A DNA stretch of 62,467 nucleotides from Fimenecus sp045631225 (GCA_045631225.1 JAZQUG010000004.1:1-62467); one strand, 5' to 3'. Shown: positions 26,647-34,913, numbered from the stretch's first letter. Notes: generated by a model from the letters alone, not told the origin. A program made the numbers and translations.

Positions 26647-29600
26647 ATGAAAACAATTTTACATTTATCTGATTTACATATTACTTCAGATATGCAAGAA
26701 CCAGAGAACAACACATTTATAACTACACTTATAAAAAAAATTAAATCAAAACATATAATTGATATTCTCATTTTTACAGGAGATTTAATTGATAGTAAAA
26801 GCATCAGTAAAAAGATTACTTTAGCTCCTTCAAACCATAAAGAGAAATTATGGAATGAAGAAGCAACAATGGCCTTTGATTTAGGTAAAAAATATTTAAA
26901 GTATATAAAAGAACAGCTCAATATACCAGATACCAACATAATTATTTGTGTTGGGAATCATGATGTAAACAGAAATTCTACTACTGAAGAAGAAAAATTA
27001 TGTGATAAAGAGGAGAGTTTAACATTTACAAAAAGATTTGATATGTATAGAAAATTTAGCGACGATTTTCTGCCATTCAAAGATTCATATAAAACATATT
27101 TTAAAACAGTTGAAGGTTTTAATTTCCTCGTTGTAAACTCAAATTGGAACAATGGTAACAATGGTCAAATGTGTATTAACTGCAATGAAATCAATGATAT
27201 TGTCACTAATAATATATCTCAATTATCATCTTCAAATAAAAAACAAAACATTTTCATTTCACACTCTCCCGTTAGCGATTTTTGTGAAGAAGCTCGTTAT
27301 GGATATAAAGAAAACAATTATAAACCAATTAAACAAATATTAGATGAATATTTCGATATATACATTGCTGGTGACAAACATACTGACACTTTTGATCACC
27401 ACGAACTAATAGTTGGCGCACCTACTACTGATAACAAAACATCTTGTGGCATTTATGAGTATACAGATGATCAATTATCAGTAAAACACTTATTATATAA
27501 AAACCTAAAATGGGAAACAGAATGTGACACACAATTAATTCAATCCTTTGGAAAAATAAGCGAGAAGTTCTTAAAGCAGTCATGTATAGAGGTTTTATAT
27601 AACGAAAAATTAGATATAGCTAAAATGATTACTAATAATCAAGAGATATATAATCAACAAATGATTTTATTTAACAAATTGTTTCGTTCATATACAACAT
27701 TAAAGAAAACAAAATATGGTAACTCTGGCGAAAATGTTACTATGTCAGAAAACATAATAGAACAGACACAACAATTAATAAATGATTCTATAAAACAATA
27801 TCCTTTGATGCTCCGAGGGATGCCTAAATTAGGTAAAAGTCTATTCTTAACACTATTATACCTACATCTATTACACTCAAGTGTCAAAGATGAATTTGAT
27901 TATATACCTGTTTATTTCAACTTAGATGCTGTCTTATTAGAACAAGACAATAATTGGAGCAATATTAAAAGTACTATTGATAGTATTTTTAGGGATAGTA
28001 GTGTGCTGTCAAAAAAACACTACAAACCCATATGTTTCATTTTTGATGGACTTAATAAATACAAATTCTATAAAACTAGTATCGAAGATTATATTCAAAC
28101 AAAAATAACACAAAACCAAACATATACTAAACACAAAAATAAGTTTGTAATATGTTTTGATACAGATGAAGATTTGGGCCTGCATGAAACAGAAATGAAT
28201 CGAACTGTAGATGCTGAATATGTTTTATATTTTAACTCCATTATCATAAACAATACTTATTCTAATTCTAATTATATAAATTTTATATTCGCTTTTTCAA
28301 ATCTATATTCAAATGTTAAAGAAGAAATAATATTTAACAATATCAAAAAACTAAATTTAAATCGTATTGATCTAAACACTTTATTAAATTTCAAAGAATA
28401 CTTTACAAGTATTGACAATTCAAATTGTTGTATTACTGAATTATATAACAAATTGGCAATTAAACTAATTGATAATTCTTACATTGCATCAGCTTGTACT
28501 GCGTGTTATAAGTTATACTATGAACAAAAGACTTTTGAGCAGATAAATAACGATAAATGCAACATCAATTATCAAGTATTTGAAATACTAAAAAAACAAA
28601 AAAACTTAGCAATGTATTTAATTGCTCGCTATTATGTTAATGCATTAAAAACGGCAAATTCTTCAAAAAAGCCTAATATTTCTCCAATTTTAAACGAATG
28701 TTTTAGTTATGAGATTTCTAATTTTGTCAGAGGCATTATAATTAAAGATAATTTATTATCAGAATTAAAATCATTTAATAATAAATTCTACAATGTTCTT
28801 GATTGCAAAGGTAGAGCAATGCTCACTTATTTTATAGGAAGGATGAAACTTCAAGACCGAGAGTTATCTTCAATCTTGTATAATCAAGAAAACCTATTAC
28901 AAAATTATAAGAGTTCTGATACAGAAGATGAATTTTTCTTAAAAGTTGCCCAACGCTCTATTATCATCAGTAGAATTACTGGATTGTCCTCTTCCGAAGA
29001 ACATCTAGATCACTACATAATGCAATTATTGCAAAACGAAAGCATACGATATGTCAACAGAGAGTTTTATTTGTTATATTATGGAGATAGAAAGATAAAT
29101 GAAATAAATTTCAATTATATTGATACCCTGTATGAAGGTTTTGATTTTTACAATGTTTTTCATGTTATTGCAACCAAACTACGGATATGGAAAGAAAACT
29201 CCACACCATATAACCTTTTAAAATTAGAAATATTTACACTTTGTGATTTGCTTCAACAAAGACTAGATAATATTAATGCATGTTCTAGAAACAATAGAAG
29301 CAACCAATTTGAATATGTTAAATCCTTTTTTTACAATGAAAAGTATGCAATTCAATCTGCAAATGCGCTAAAATTTGCAATCTCAATAATAGAGAAATAT
29401 TTAAAAGAGAGCCATAAAGACAGTATTTTTTCTTCATATTTAAAAACTAAACATAATGAATTTAATATTGCACTTTCTACAATAAACGAAGATAAAGATA
29501 TTACAGAAACAACTTTTTGTCCTAGTGAAATTTTCTATGATTGTGCACAAATTTCAAAAGTTGAAAAAATAGGCTGGAAAATTAAAGATAATTTAAGATT

Positions 29601-30162
29601 AATTAATGATGATATGTATGATAATGTTTCTCATAAAAAAAATTATGAAAATGTTGTGGAACATATCTATGAATGTTATCTAATTGGCTTATTATATCTT
29701 CCAAAAACAATTCCAAGCGAGAATGAGTATAATAAACAAGATATTTTAAACATGCTATTAATTCATGACCTTGGAGAAAGTAAAGTTAAAGATTATCCAC
29801 CATATTACATCAACATTAATCAAAAAAAAGAAGAAGAAAATTTATATAATGAAAAACTCTTCTTGAGTGGACTACATAATGGGATTTCAGATCTAACAGA
29901 ACAATTTCATTTATGGAATCTTTGGTATGAAAATGATAAAAATATTAATATCCAGATTGCAAAAGATATTGATAAAATTCATTTAATTTACAAAATGTTT
30001 ATTCTTTTGTCAGAAACAGATATTTCTTTAAATGATGACCGTATCAAGTCAATTCTTAAGGAAAGAAAAAACATTAAAACTAAATATGGCAATATCATTT
30101 ATCAAACATTAATTGAACATAATCACCATATACGTGATGATTATAAACAGCTATTATTATAA
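26647..30162 (+). CDS. Metallophosphoesterase - STAND NTPase - HD nucleotidase fusion (candidate defence protein)
   Basis: 1171 residues from ATG 26647, with GTGGAG upstream. Domain 1 (1-~260) is a calcineurin-type phosphoesterase: HLSDLHIT (Asp9, His11), FTGDLID, VGNHDVNR, FISHSPVSD, AGDKHTD. Domain 2 (~370-600) is a P-loop STAND/NACHT-like NTPase: RGMPKLGKS (about 389-397) and FIFDGLNKY (about 464). A long helical region follows. Domain 3 (~990-1130) is an HD hydrolase of the YfbR/HDDC2 type: ENVVEHIYECY, LLIHDLGES, AKDIDKIH. STAND cores with N-terminal effectors are typical anti-phage sensors; here both ends carry hydrolases. Very AT-rich. Function inferred, not shown. Confidence 0.85.
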   Translation: MKTILHLSDLHITSDMQEPENNTFITTLIKKIKSKHIIDILIFTGDLIDSKSISKKITLAPSNHKEKLWNEEATMAFDLGKKYLKYIKEQLNIPDTNIIICVGNHDVNRNSTTEEEKLCDKEESLTFTKRFDMYRKFSDDFLPFKDSYKTYFKTVEGFNFLVVNSNWNNGNNGQMCINCNEINDIVTNNISQLSSSNKKQNIFISHSPVSDFCEEARYGYKENNYKPIKQILDEYFDIYIAGDKHTDTFDHHELIVGAPTTDNKTSCGIYEYTDDQLSVKHLLYKNLKWETECDTQLIQSFGKISEKFLKQSCIEVLYNEKLDIAKMITNNQEIYNQQMILFNKLFRSYTTLKKTKYGNSGENVTMSENIIEQTQQLINDSIKQYPLMLRGMPKLGKSLFLTLLYLHLLHSSVKDEFDYIPVYFNLDAVLLEQDNNWSNIKSTIDSIFRDSSVLSKKHYKPICFIFDGLNKYKFYKTSIEDYIQTKITQNQTYTKHKNKFVICFDTDEDLGLHETEMNRTVDAEYVLYFNSIIINNTYSNSNYINFIFAFSNLYSNVKEEIIFNNIKKLNLNRIDLNTLLNFKEYFTSIDNSNCCITELYNKLAIKLIDNSYIASACTACYKLYYEQKTFEQINNDKCNINYQVFEILKKQKNLAMYLIARYYVNALKTANSSKKPNISPILNECFSYEISNFVRGIIIKDNLLSELKSFNNKFYNVLDCKGRAMLTYFIGRMKLQDRELSSILYNQENLLQNYKSSDTEDEFFLKVAQRSIIISRITGLSSSEEHLDHYIMQLLQNESIRYVNREFYLLYYGDRKINEINFNYIDTLYEGFDFYNVFHVIATKLRIWKENSTPYNLLKLEIFTLCDLLQQRLDNINACSRNNRSNQFEYVKSFFYNEKYAIQSANALKFAISIIEKYLKESHKDSIFSSYLKTKHNEFNIALSTINEDKDITETTFCPSEIFYDCAQISKVEKIGWKIKDNLRLINDDMYDNVSHKKNYENVVEHIYECYLIGLLYLPKTIPSENEYNKQDILNMLLIHDLGESKVKDYPPYYININQKKEEENLYNEKLFLSGLHNGISDLTEQFHLWNLWYENDKNINIQIAKDIDKIHLIYKMFILLSETDISLNDDRIKSILKERKNIKTKYGNIIYQTLIEHNHHIRDDYKQLLL

Positions 30163-30392
30163 AAATTACTTATATAATTGCTATATAAACATTATTGGAT
30201 ATTCGAATGTATCACTATATCTTTTTCACTAATTACAAAATATTTTTTCTAATAATCATCAAACAAAACTGTACCTTTAAATGTGTTTGATATTCACAAT
30301 ACTTTTAAGCAAAATAAGCTTTAACAGGAGGCCTTAAAATAAAAAAACAAGCCAAATTTAAAAAAGTTATTAAACTAATCAACAAAATTCTA

Positions 30393-31169
30393 ATGGAGGG
30401 TTCTTTTTTGTTTGATTACACGGATGTAATTAATAGTATATTTGAAATAATAATCGAATTAAACGCAAACAATAAAAAAGTATACAAGAATGAGATATAT
30501 TCTGAACAAACACTAATTGAATTAATGTGTTTTTTAGAAAAAAACGGATTTCCAATCGATTGTTTTGATTTGTATTGTCCAGTTTCAAAATATTTTGCAT
30601 CATCTGCAGAAGCAATGACACCTGACCTAACAATAATCAATCCTAAAACTATGCAACCCCTTGCTTTTTTTAGAACCTATAATAATGAAAATGATTTTCT
30701 AACAGATAAGTTATTTAATGAAGCAAAGCGACTAAATAGGTGTTCTAATATATTACTATCATACCCTTATTATATTGTAATAAAACAATCAGGTGCTTTG
30801 CAATTTTACAATTTACGTTCTATATTTTGCCAAACTCTCAGCAACACACTAGATCCTAAATTAGTACTACATGAACCTATAAGATTTGTTGTATTACAAA
30901 ACAACGATTACTATAGAAATATACATAATAAAATAATTGATAAAAATAAACTTCAAAGATTTGGCAAAATAGCTTTTTCCGTTATTGTTCCTTTATTGGC
31001 CATTATTTTATTAATGCTTGATAAATTTGGTACATATGAACTTACCAATTTAAGGCTAATTGTTTTAGGAACAGCTATAATATCAATACTCATTCCATAT
31101 CTTACTCAAATATCAATAAAGGATTTTTCAATTATTTTTAAAGGTCAGGATGAATCAAAAAACAAATAA
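30393..31169 (+). CDS. Membrane protein with degenerate PD-(D/E)XK-like domain
   Basis: 258 residues as listed. The N-terminal ~150 residues resemble an HsdR-N/PD-(D/E)XK fold: a MTPDLTIINPKTMQPLAFF strand pair, but the catalytic E-x-K position reads FRT, so the nuclease site appears lost. Two C-terminal spans follow (IAFSVIVPLLAIILLML; LIVLGTAIISILIPYL). The start is unsettled: ATG 30393 lacks a ribosome binding site; TTG 30408 has GGAGGG 7 nt before it; and an in-frame ATA at 30339 has a perfect AGGAGG 7 nt before it and a coherent Lys-rich leader. It follows the MPE-STAND-HD gene and may be its membrane partner. Confidence 0.6.
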   Translation: MEGSFLFDYTDVINSIFEIIIELNANNKKVYKNEIYSEQTLIELMCFLEKNGFPIDCFDLYCPVSKYFASSAEAMTPDLTIINPKTMQPLAFFRTYNNENDFLTDKLFNEAKRLNRCSNILLSYPYYIVIKQSGALQFYNLRSIFCQTLSNTLDPKLVLHEPIRFVVLQNNDYYRNIHNKIIDKNKLQRFGKIAFSVIVPLLAIILLMLDKFGTYELTNLRLIVLGTAIISILIPYLTQISIKDFSIIFKGQDESKNK

Positions 31170-31233
31170 CTTATTTCATTTTTTAATCAAAATCTAATAA
31201 TATTTAACACCAAATATTATATACTAATTGTTT

Positions 31234-31264
31234 CACCTGTCATTCACCTGGCAGGTGTTTTTCT
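31234..31264 (+). terminator. Terminator, duplicated copy 1
   Basis: CACCTG...CAGGTG hairpin followed by TTTTTC. Nearly identical, including flanks, to 31726-31757. Confidence 0.8.
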
Positions 31265-31412
31265 TGACTTTAATAATGATTACAAATCTGAAATCTTAAC
31301 TATATCAAAAGTAGTATTATACATAACCATTAAACAAACAATTAAGTTATCAGTTGTCACAAAGCAATCTCAATATACGATTATAATAGTAAAAGAGTTT
31401 TGAGGTGATTGT

Positions 31413-31706
31413 ATGAGCAAAAAGGAAAAGAAAAGGTTAAAAAGCATTTTTGAATATGAATGTTACCTTCGAGATGCGCCGTGTTACATTATGATAAAAT
31501 ACGGTTTTTACATTGCTATGCTTTTTACAGCCATCACCTATCTTTATGGAGCAATATGTCTTTATATGGAGTTTGTTCTGCATATCTTGATAGTCAAAGA
31601 GTTTATCCTGCTCATGCTACTATTCATCATTTTCATCGGTGCAGTATTCTTTACTGTAGGAAATATTGTATTTGAAATTAAATTCAGAAAACAGCTTCAC
31701 AACTAA
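31413..31706 (+). CDS. Small two-span membrane protein
   Basis: 97 residues. Basic N-terminus (MSKKEKKRLKSIFEYECYL), two hydrophobic segments (IAMLFTAITYLYGAICLYM; EFILLMLLFIIFIGAVFFTVG), short basic tail. GAGGTGATTGT precedes the ATG. Bracketed by two near-identical terminators. No family recognised. Confidence 0.6.
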   Translation: MSKKEKKRLKSIFEYECYLRDAPCYIMIKYGFYIAMLFTAITYLYGAICLYMEFVLHILIVKEFILLMLLFIIFIGAVFFTVGNIVFEIKFRKQLHN

Positions 31707-31725
31707 AACACCTAATAGGTGCTTT

Positions 31726-31757
31726 CACCTGTCATTCATTTGGCAGGTGTTTTTTCT
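31726..31757 (+). terminator. Terminator, duplicated copy 2
   Basis: CACCTG...CAGGTG hairpin followed by TTTTTTC; shares TTTCACCTGTCATTCA and GGCAGGTG with copy 1. Confidence 0.8.
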
Positions 31758-31846
31758 TGCGTTCACACAATGATTAGATATATAATTACCTTAGCTGATG
31801 AAAGGAGGGTTGGAAATCGGCTAATAAAATTTAATAGGAGGTATTT

Positions 31847-33319
31847 ATGATTACGCTAGAAGAATATCAGCAGATTCAAGAATACAAAGCAAACGGTGTA
31901 AGTATTATACAAACATCTAAATGCTTAAACATTACTGAATGGAATGTCCGTAGTTGGTGGAATCGAAGTGAGGATGACCTTGAAGAATACTTAAACAAGC
32001 AACTCTACTCCTTTGACAACTATCGTCAGTACATTATTGAACTGATTAAGAAATGTCCACAGATTAGTAACACAAATGTGATGTCACGACTTCAAGAAGA
32101 TTTCCCTGACTTTGAGGCAAAGAAATCAACATTTCTACGGTATATGAAAAATCTTCGTGCTCAAACTGGAATCGGTTCAGCAAAGACTATTAGAGCCATA
32201 CGTGAGGAACAACCACCAGGATATGAGGCACAGGTTGATTTTGGTGAGTTCAAGATGCGAAATATGTATGGCAAAGAAACCAGGGTATATTTCTTTTGTA
32301 TGATACTTTCATATAGCAGAATGAAATATGTTTACTTCTCACCAGACCCGTTCACAACAAAAACTGCCATTGAAGCCCATAAGTATGCTTTCAAATACTT
32401 TGGAGGACGACCACAAGTAATTGTCTATGACCAAGCAAGAGTGTTTGTAATAAGTGAAAACTATGGCAATATCATTTTTGTGAAGGAGTTTGACTCATTT
32501 ATTAAAGAAGCTGGTTTTTCAGTTTTCCTTTGTAAGGGATATAACCCTCAAACCAAAGGTAAAGTTGAAAATACGGTTAAAGTAGTCAAACGAGGCTTTC
32601 TTGACGGACGAACCTATTACGGCATTGACCGACTCAACTGTGATTGCTTAAATTGGCTTGATAGAACAGGAAATAACATCGTTAACCATTATACAAAAAG
32701 GACACCAAGAGAGTTATTTCCTGCAGATAACATAGCGCTTATAAAAGTACACTTTGAGGACAAGCCACAACCACAGGTATTAACAGTTATGAAAGGGGTT
32801 ATTGTATACCGTGATAATCGTTATGAAATGCCTCACGAACTTGTTAAGGATGGAGATAGAATACGTGTTGAAATACAAGAGGATACCTTAATTTTCTATC
32901 TTGCACTCACTAATGAAATGGTTTGTAAGCACAAATTATGTCTTGATGTAGGTAATACAATTAAACTACCTAAAAAGCGACTTCAAAAACATGCTATCGA
33001 GAGTGAACTCACTCGATTTTACAAAGACAATCCTCTAGCACTTGAGTTCATTCAGTTGTTAAAGATCAAAAGTCCAAGGTACACAATTCAACAACTCAAG
33101 CTACTTAAAAAGATTTCTTCGTATTACACAGAAAGTCAAATGAATCAAGCATTTAAATTCTGTTTAGACAGTAATGAATGCACCACTTTTGAATTATCGT
33201 CTTTCTTGCTATACAAATACGGTAAAGATTCTTTTATGGAGGGTTCTCGAAGTGGAATGACAAGACATATAAAACGAAGCCGAGAAATACAGGAGGCATT
33301 TAACGATGAATCTTTCTGA
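31847..33319 (+). CDS. istA: IS21-type transposase IstA
   Basis: 490 residues. N-terminal HTH (YKANGVSIIQTSKCLNITEWNVRSWW), then a DDE catalytic domain: YEAQVDFGEF (first Asp), VIVYDQARVFV (second Asp), KGKVENTVKVVKRGF (Glu). The C-terminal beta domain and helical tail contact DNA and IstB. AGGAGG precedes the ATG. Overlaps istB by 14 bp. Appears intact. Confidence 0.92.
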   Translation: MITLEEYQQIQEYKANGVSIIQTSKCLNITEWNVRSWWNRSEDDLEEYLNKQLYSFDNYRQYIIELIKKCPQISNTNVMSRLQEDFPDFEAKKSTFLRYMKNLRAQTGIGSAKTIRAIREEQPPGYEAQVDFGEFKMRNMYGKETRVYFFCMILSYSRMKYVYFSPDPFTTKTAIEAHKYAFKYFGGRPQVIVYDQARVFVISENYGNIIFVKEFDSFIKEAGFSVFLCKGYNPQTKGKVENTVKVVKRGFLDGRTYYGIDRLNCDCLNWLDRTGNNIVNHYTKRTPRELFPADNIALIKVHFEDKPQPQVLTVMKGVIVYRDNRYEMPHELVKDGDRIRVEIQEDTLIFYLALTNEMVCKHKLCLDVGNTIKLPKKRLQKHAIESELTRFYKDNPLALEFIQLLKIKSPRYTIQQLKLLKKISSYYTESQMNQAFKFCLDSNECTTFELSSFLLYKYGKDSFMEGSRSGMTRHIKRSREIQEAFNDESF

Positions 33320-33962
33320 TGTATTGAATCTTGCAAGAGAATTAAATCTCACTCATATTGCAAATGGCAAAGTGGACCTTACAAACGAACGCATTTCAAA
33401 TCTTGATTATCTTTACACCGTTTTGCAAGATGAACTTATGATGCGCCATAAAGAAAAAGTAAGTCGTCACACAAAAAGAAGTCGCCTACCCGACAGACAT
33501 TTTGACGATAGTGACTTATCATCAGGTCTTAGGTGGCAACTTGATAGAATCAAGAGTTTCGATTTCAAAACCGAGCATCAAAATCTTTTTATAATCGGTA
33601 AATGCTGCAAAGGGAAAACAAGCCTAGCAGTAGACATTTCACTCCAAGCAATTGAACAAGGTGCAATGGCTGTTTATGTAACATTTGAAGAATTAATCAA
33701 ATGTGCAGATAAGAAAAAGCACCCTTGGAGATATCTTATTGAAAGTGATGTTGTTGTAATAGATGAATTGTTTTACACAACACCAACAGAGGAAGAATTA
33801 TTTATCTTCTACAAAACAATAATGCGTCTCAATGAAGAACGCAGTCTCATTTTAATATCAAACAGAGACTTACCTATGTGGTATGAAATGAGAGCAGATA
33901 GACATGTGATTGAAACATTGTTATCAAGACTCAGTCACGACTCACAAATAATCTATCTATAA
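33306..33962 (+). CDS. istB: IS21 helper ATPase IstB
   Basis: 218 residues, slightly short for IstB (about 250). AAA+ ATPase with a modified Walker A (IIGKCCKGKTSLA) and Walker B VVVIDELF, then ISNRDLPMW (sensor region) and ETLLSRLSHDSQIIYL end. IstB assembles on target DNA and activates IstA. Starts inside istA, so translation is coupled. Confidence 0.9.
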   Translation: MNLSDVLNLARELNLTHIANGKVDLTNERISNLDYLYTVLQDELMMRHKEKVSRHTKRSRLPDRHFDDSDLSSGLRWQLDRIKSFDFKTEHQNLFIIGKCCKGKTSLAVDISLQAIEQGAMAVYVTFEELIKCADKKKHPWRYLIESDVVVIDELFYTTPTEEELFIFYKTIMRLNEERSLILISNRDLPMWYEMRADRHVIETLLSRLSHDSQIIYL

Positions 33963-34486
33963 AACTTAAAAAGTCTATTCATATAAAACGTTGTATGAAT
34001 TTAAACTCATTTTTAATTAAATAGAAAACAAGACACTTTTACGTGTTTTAAATATATAAAAAAGAATCTCATGATGAGCGTGAGAAACTTTTAACCAAAC
34101 CCCTGGGGCACCTGACATCTCTGTGCGCAAACGGGTATCTGCAGCGGCGCGGGGTCTTGTGTTAATTTTCGCAAAAGTTAGTTCATTATTACACACATCA
34201 CAGCCTGTTTACATATCATATTTTCCGGTAACAAGCATTGGCTATGGTATGCTTTCACCATATCCTTGCCGTTTTCAGGGGACCCATTCCCCTATAACCC
34301 CTTACCCTCAAATGACGATATTTAAAACACTTGTTTTTTTAATTTTGTCATTATGAGTTGGATGTAGAAGTATCTTTCATAATATTTCTTCATCCAAAAT
34401 GCTATCGCATTAAAGGTGGGTATCTACCCAAAGACAAAACAAATTAAATAAAAGCTAAATAATGATTTTTATGCTATCGAATCAAA
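33963..34486. other. Right-end non-coding region of the element
   Basis: About 520 bp. It contains small hairpins (TTCATA...TATGAA at about 33978; TCTCA...TGAGA near 34067), a locally GC-rich patch (34095-34155), repeat copy C (34196-34300) and AT-rich DNA leading to the right attP arm. No convincing ORF; the open frame at 34123 overlaps the repeat and lacks a ribosome binding site. Confidence 0.5.
34196..34300 (+). repeat. Stem-loop repeat, copy C
   Basis: Same unit as copy B: CATCACAGCCTGTTT, CATATCATATTTT, GGTAACAAGCATTG, variable hairpin TATGGT/ACCATA, CGTTTTCAGGGGA, then AGGGGA...TTCCCCT. It lies about 190 bp inside the right attachment site. Confidence 0.65.
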
Positions 34487-34497
34487 TTTTATGGTCC
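34487..34497 (+). repeat. Right attP arm (inverted repeat)
   Basis: TTTTATGGTCC, perfect reverse complement of 3868-3878, 13 bp from the core copy at 34511. Confidence 0.8.
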
Positions 34498-34510
34498 ACC
34501 CTTGACATCA

Positions 34511-34518
34511 GCCCCGGC
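34511..34518 (+). other. attR core of the spoVAD element
   Basis: GCCCCGGC, identical to attL core 3847-3854. Element DNA lies to the left and spoVAD coding sequence (GGCGGCAGAGACC) to the right, in the frame that continues the first half. Confidence 0.85.
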
Positions 34519-34909
34519 GGCGGCAGAGACCATACAAAGTTTTTTGAGTGATACTAACAGTAAGCCCGGCGATTACGATTTGATTCTTACAGGTGATTTG
34601 GGTAAGGTTGGCAGTGAATTGTTGATTGATTTACTGATTAAGGACTTTAACATTGATATATCATCTGTTCACAATGATTGCGGTCTGATGCTTTATGATT
34701 TAGAAGAACAGGACATGCACGCCGGAGGTTCAGGTTGCGGATGCAGTGCTGCTGTTGTGAACTCGGTTATTATGAAAAAACTTACAGACGGCAGTTTAAA
34801 ACGGGTTTTATTTGTCGGCACCGGTGCATTGTTATCTACAACATCATCCTTGCAAGGTGAAAGTGTTCCCGGAATTGCACACGGAGTTCTTTTAACAAAT
34901 GGAGAATAA
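34511..34909 (+). CDS. spoVAD: SpoVAD, C-terminal third (gene split by the element)
   Basis: Carries the family C-terminus: LILTGDLGKVGSELLIDLL, HNDCGLMLYD, DMHAGGSGCGCSAAV, VLFVGTGALLSTTSSLQGESVPGIAHGVLL. The codons before 34511 (TTG ACA TCA) belong to the element; the TTG at 34502 has no ribosome binding site and is not a real start. Joined at the core to 3223-3854, the product is 340 residues with the junction reading MAPAAAETIQ, the expected family sequence. Alone, this fragment is presumably not translated. Confidence 0.93.
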   Translation, partial: APAAAETIQSFLSDTNSKPGDYDLILTGDLGKVGSELLIDLLIKDFNIDISSVHNDCGLMLYDLEEQDMHAGGSGCGCSAAVVNSVIMKKLTDGSLKRVLFVGTGALLSTTSSLQGESVPGIAHGVLLTNGE

Positions 34910-34913
34910 TATA

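Larger units (their letters stand above)
31847..33962 (+). mobile_element. IS21-family insertion sequence (coding part)
   Basis: Two overlapping genes, istA-type transposase and istB-type ATPase, give the IS21 layout. I could not find convincing terminal inverted repeats or a target duplication in 31750-31846 or 33963-34120, so the ends are not defined and the element may be decayed. Confidence 0.8.
3847..34518. mobile_element. Skin-like intervening element inserted in spoVAD
   Basis: An insertion of 30,664 bp (34511 minus 3847) bounded by direct copies of GCCCCGGC, both read as codons GCC-CCG-GC in the spoVAD frame. It carries a large serine recombinase next to the left junction, as skin-type and SP-beta-type elements do. 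Cargo comprises regulators, a Gabija-like pair, a MPE-STAND-HD protein, a surface subtilase and an IS21-type transposon. No capsid, tail, relaxase or conjugation genes are seen, so it is a non-phage (or decayed) integrative element. Precise excision would restore spoVAD. Confidence 0.92.

Noticed and set aside
34123..34356. 77-residue open frame at the right end
   Set aside because: Overlaps the stem-loop repeat, lacks a ribosome binding site and has no protein-like features.
34502..34510. TTG start of the 135-residue open frame
   Set aside because: No ribosome binding site, and the codons belong to the element flank; the real continuation is the split spoVAD.
3847..34518. Prophage
   Set aside because: No capsid, portal, terminase, tail or lysis genes were found among the cargo.
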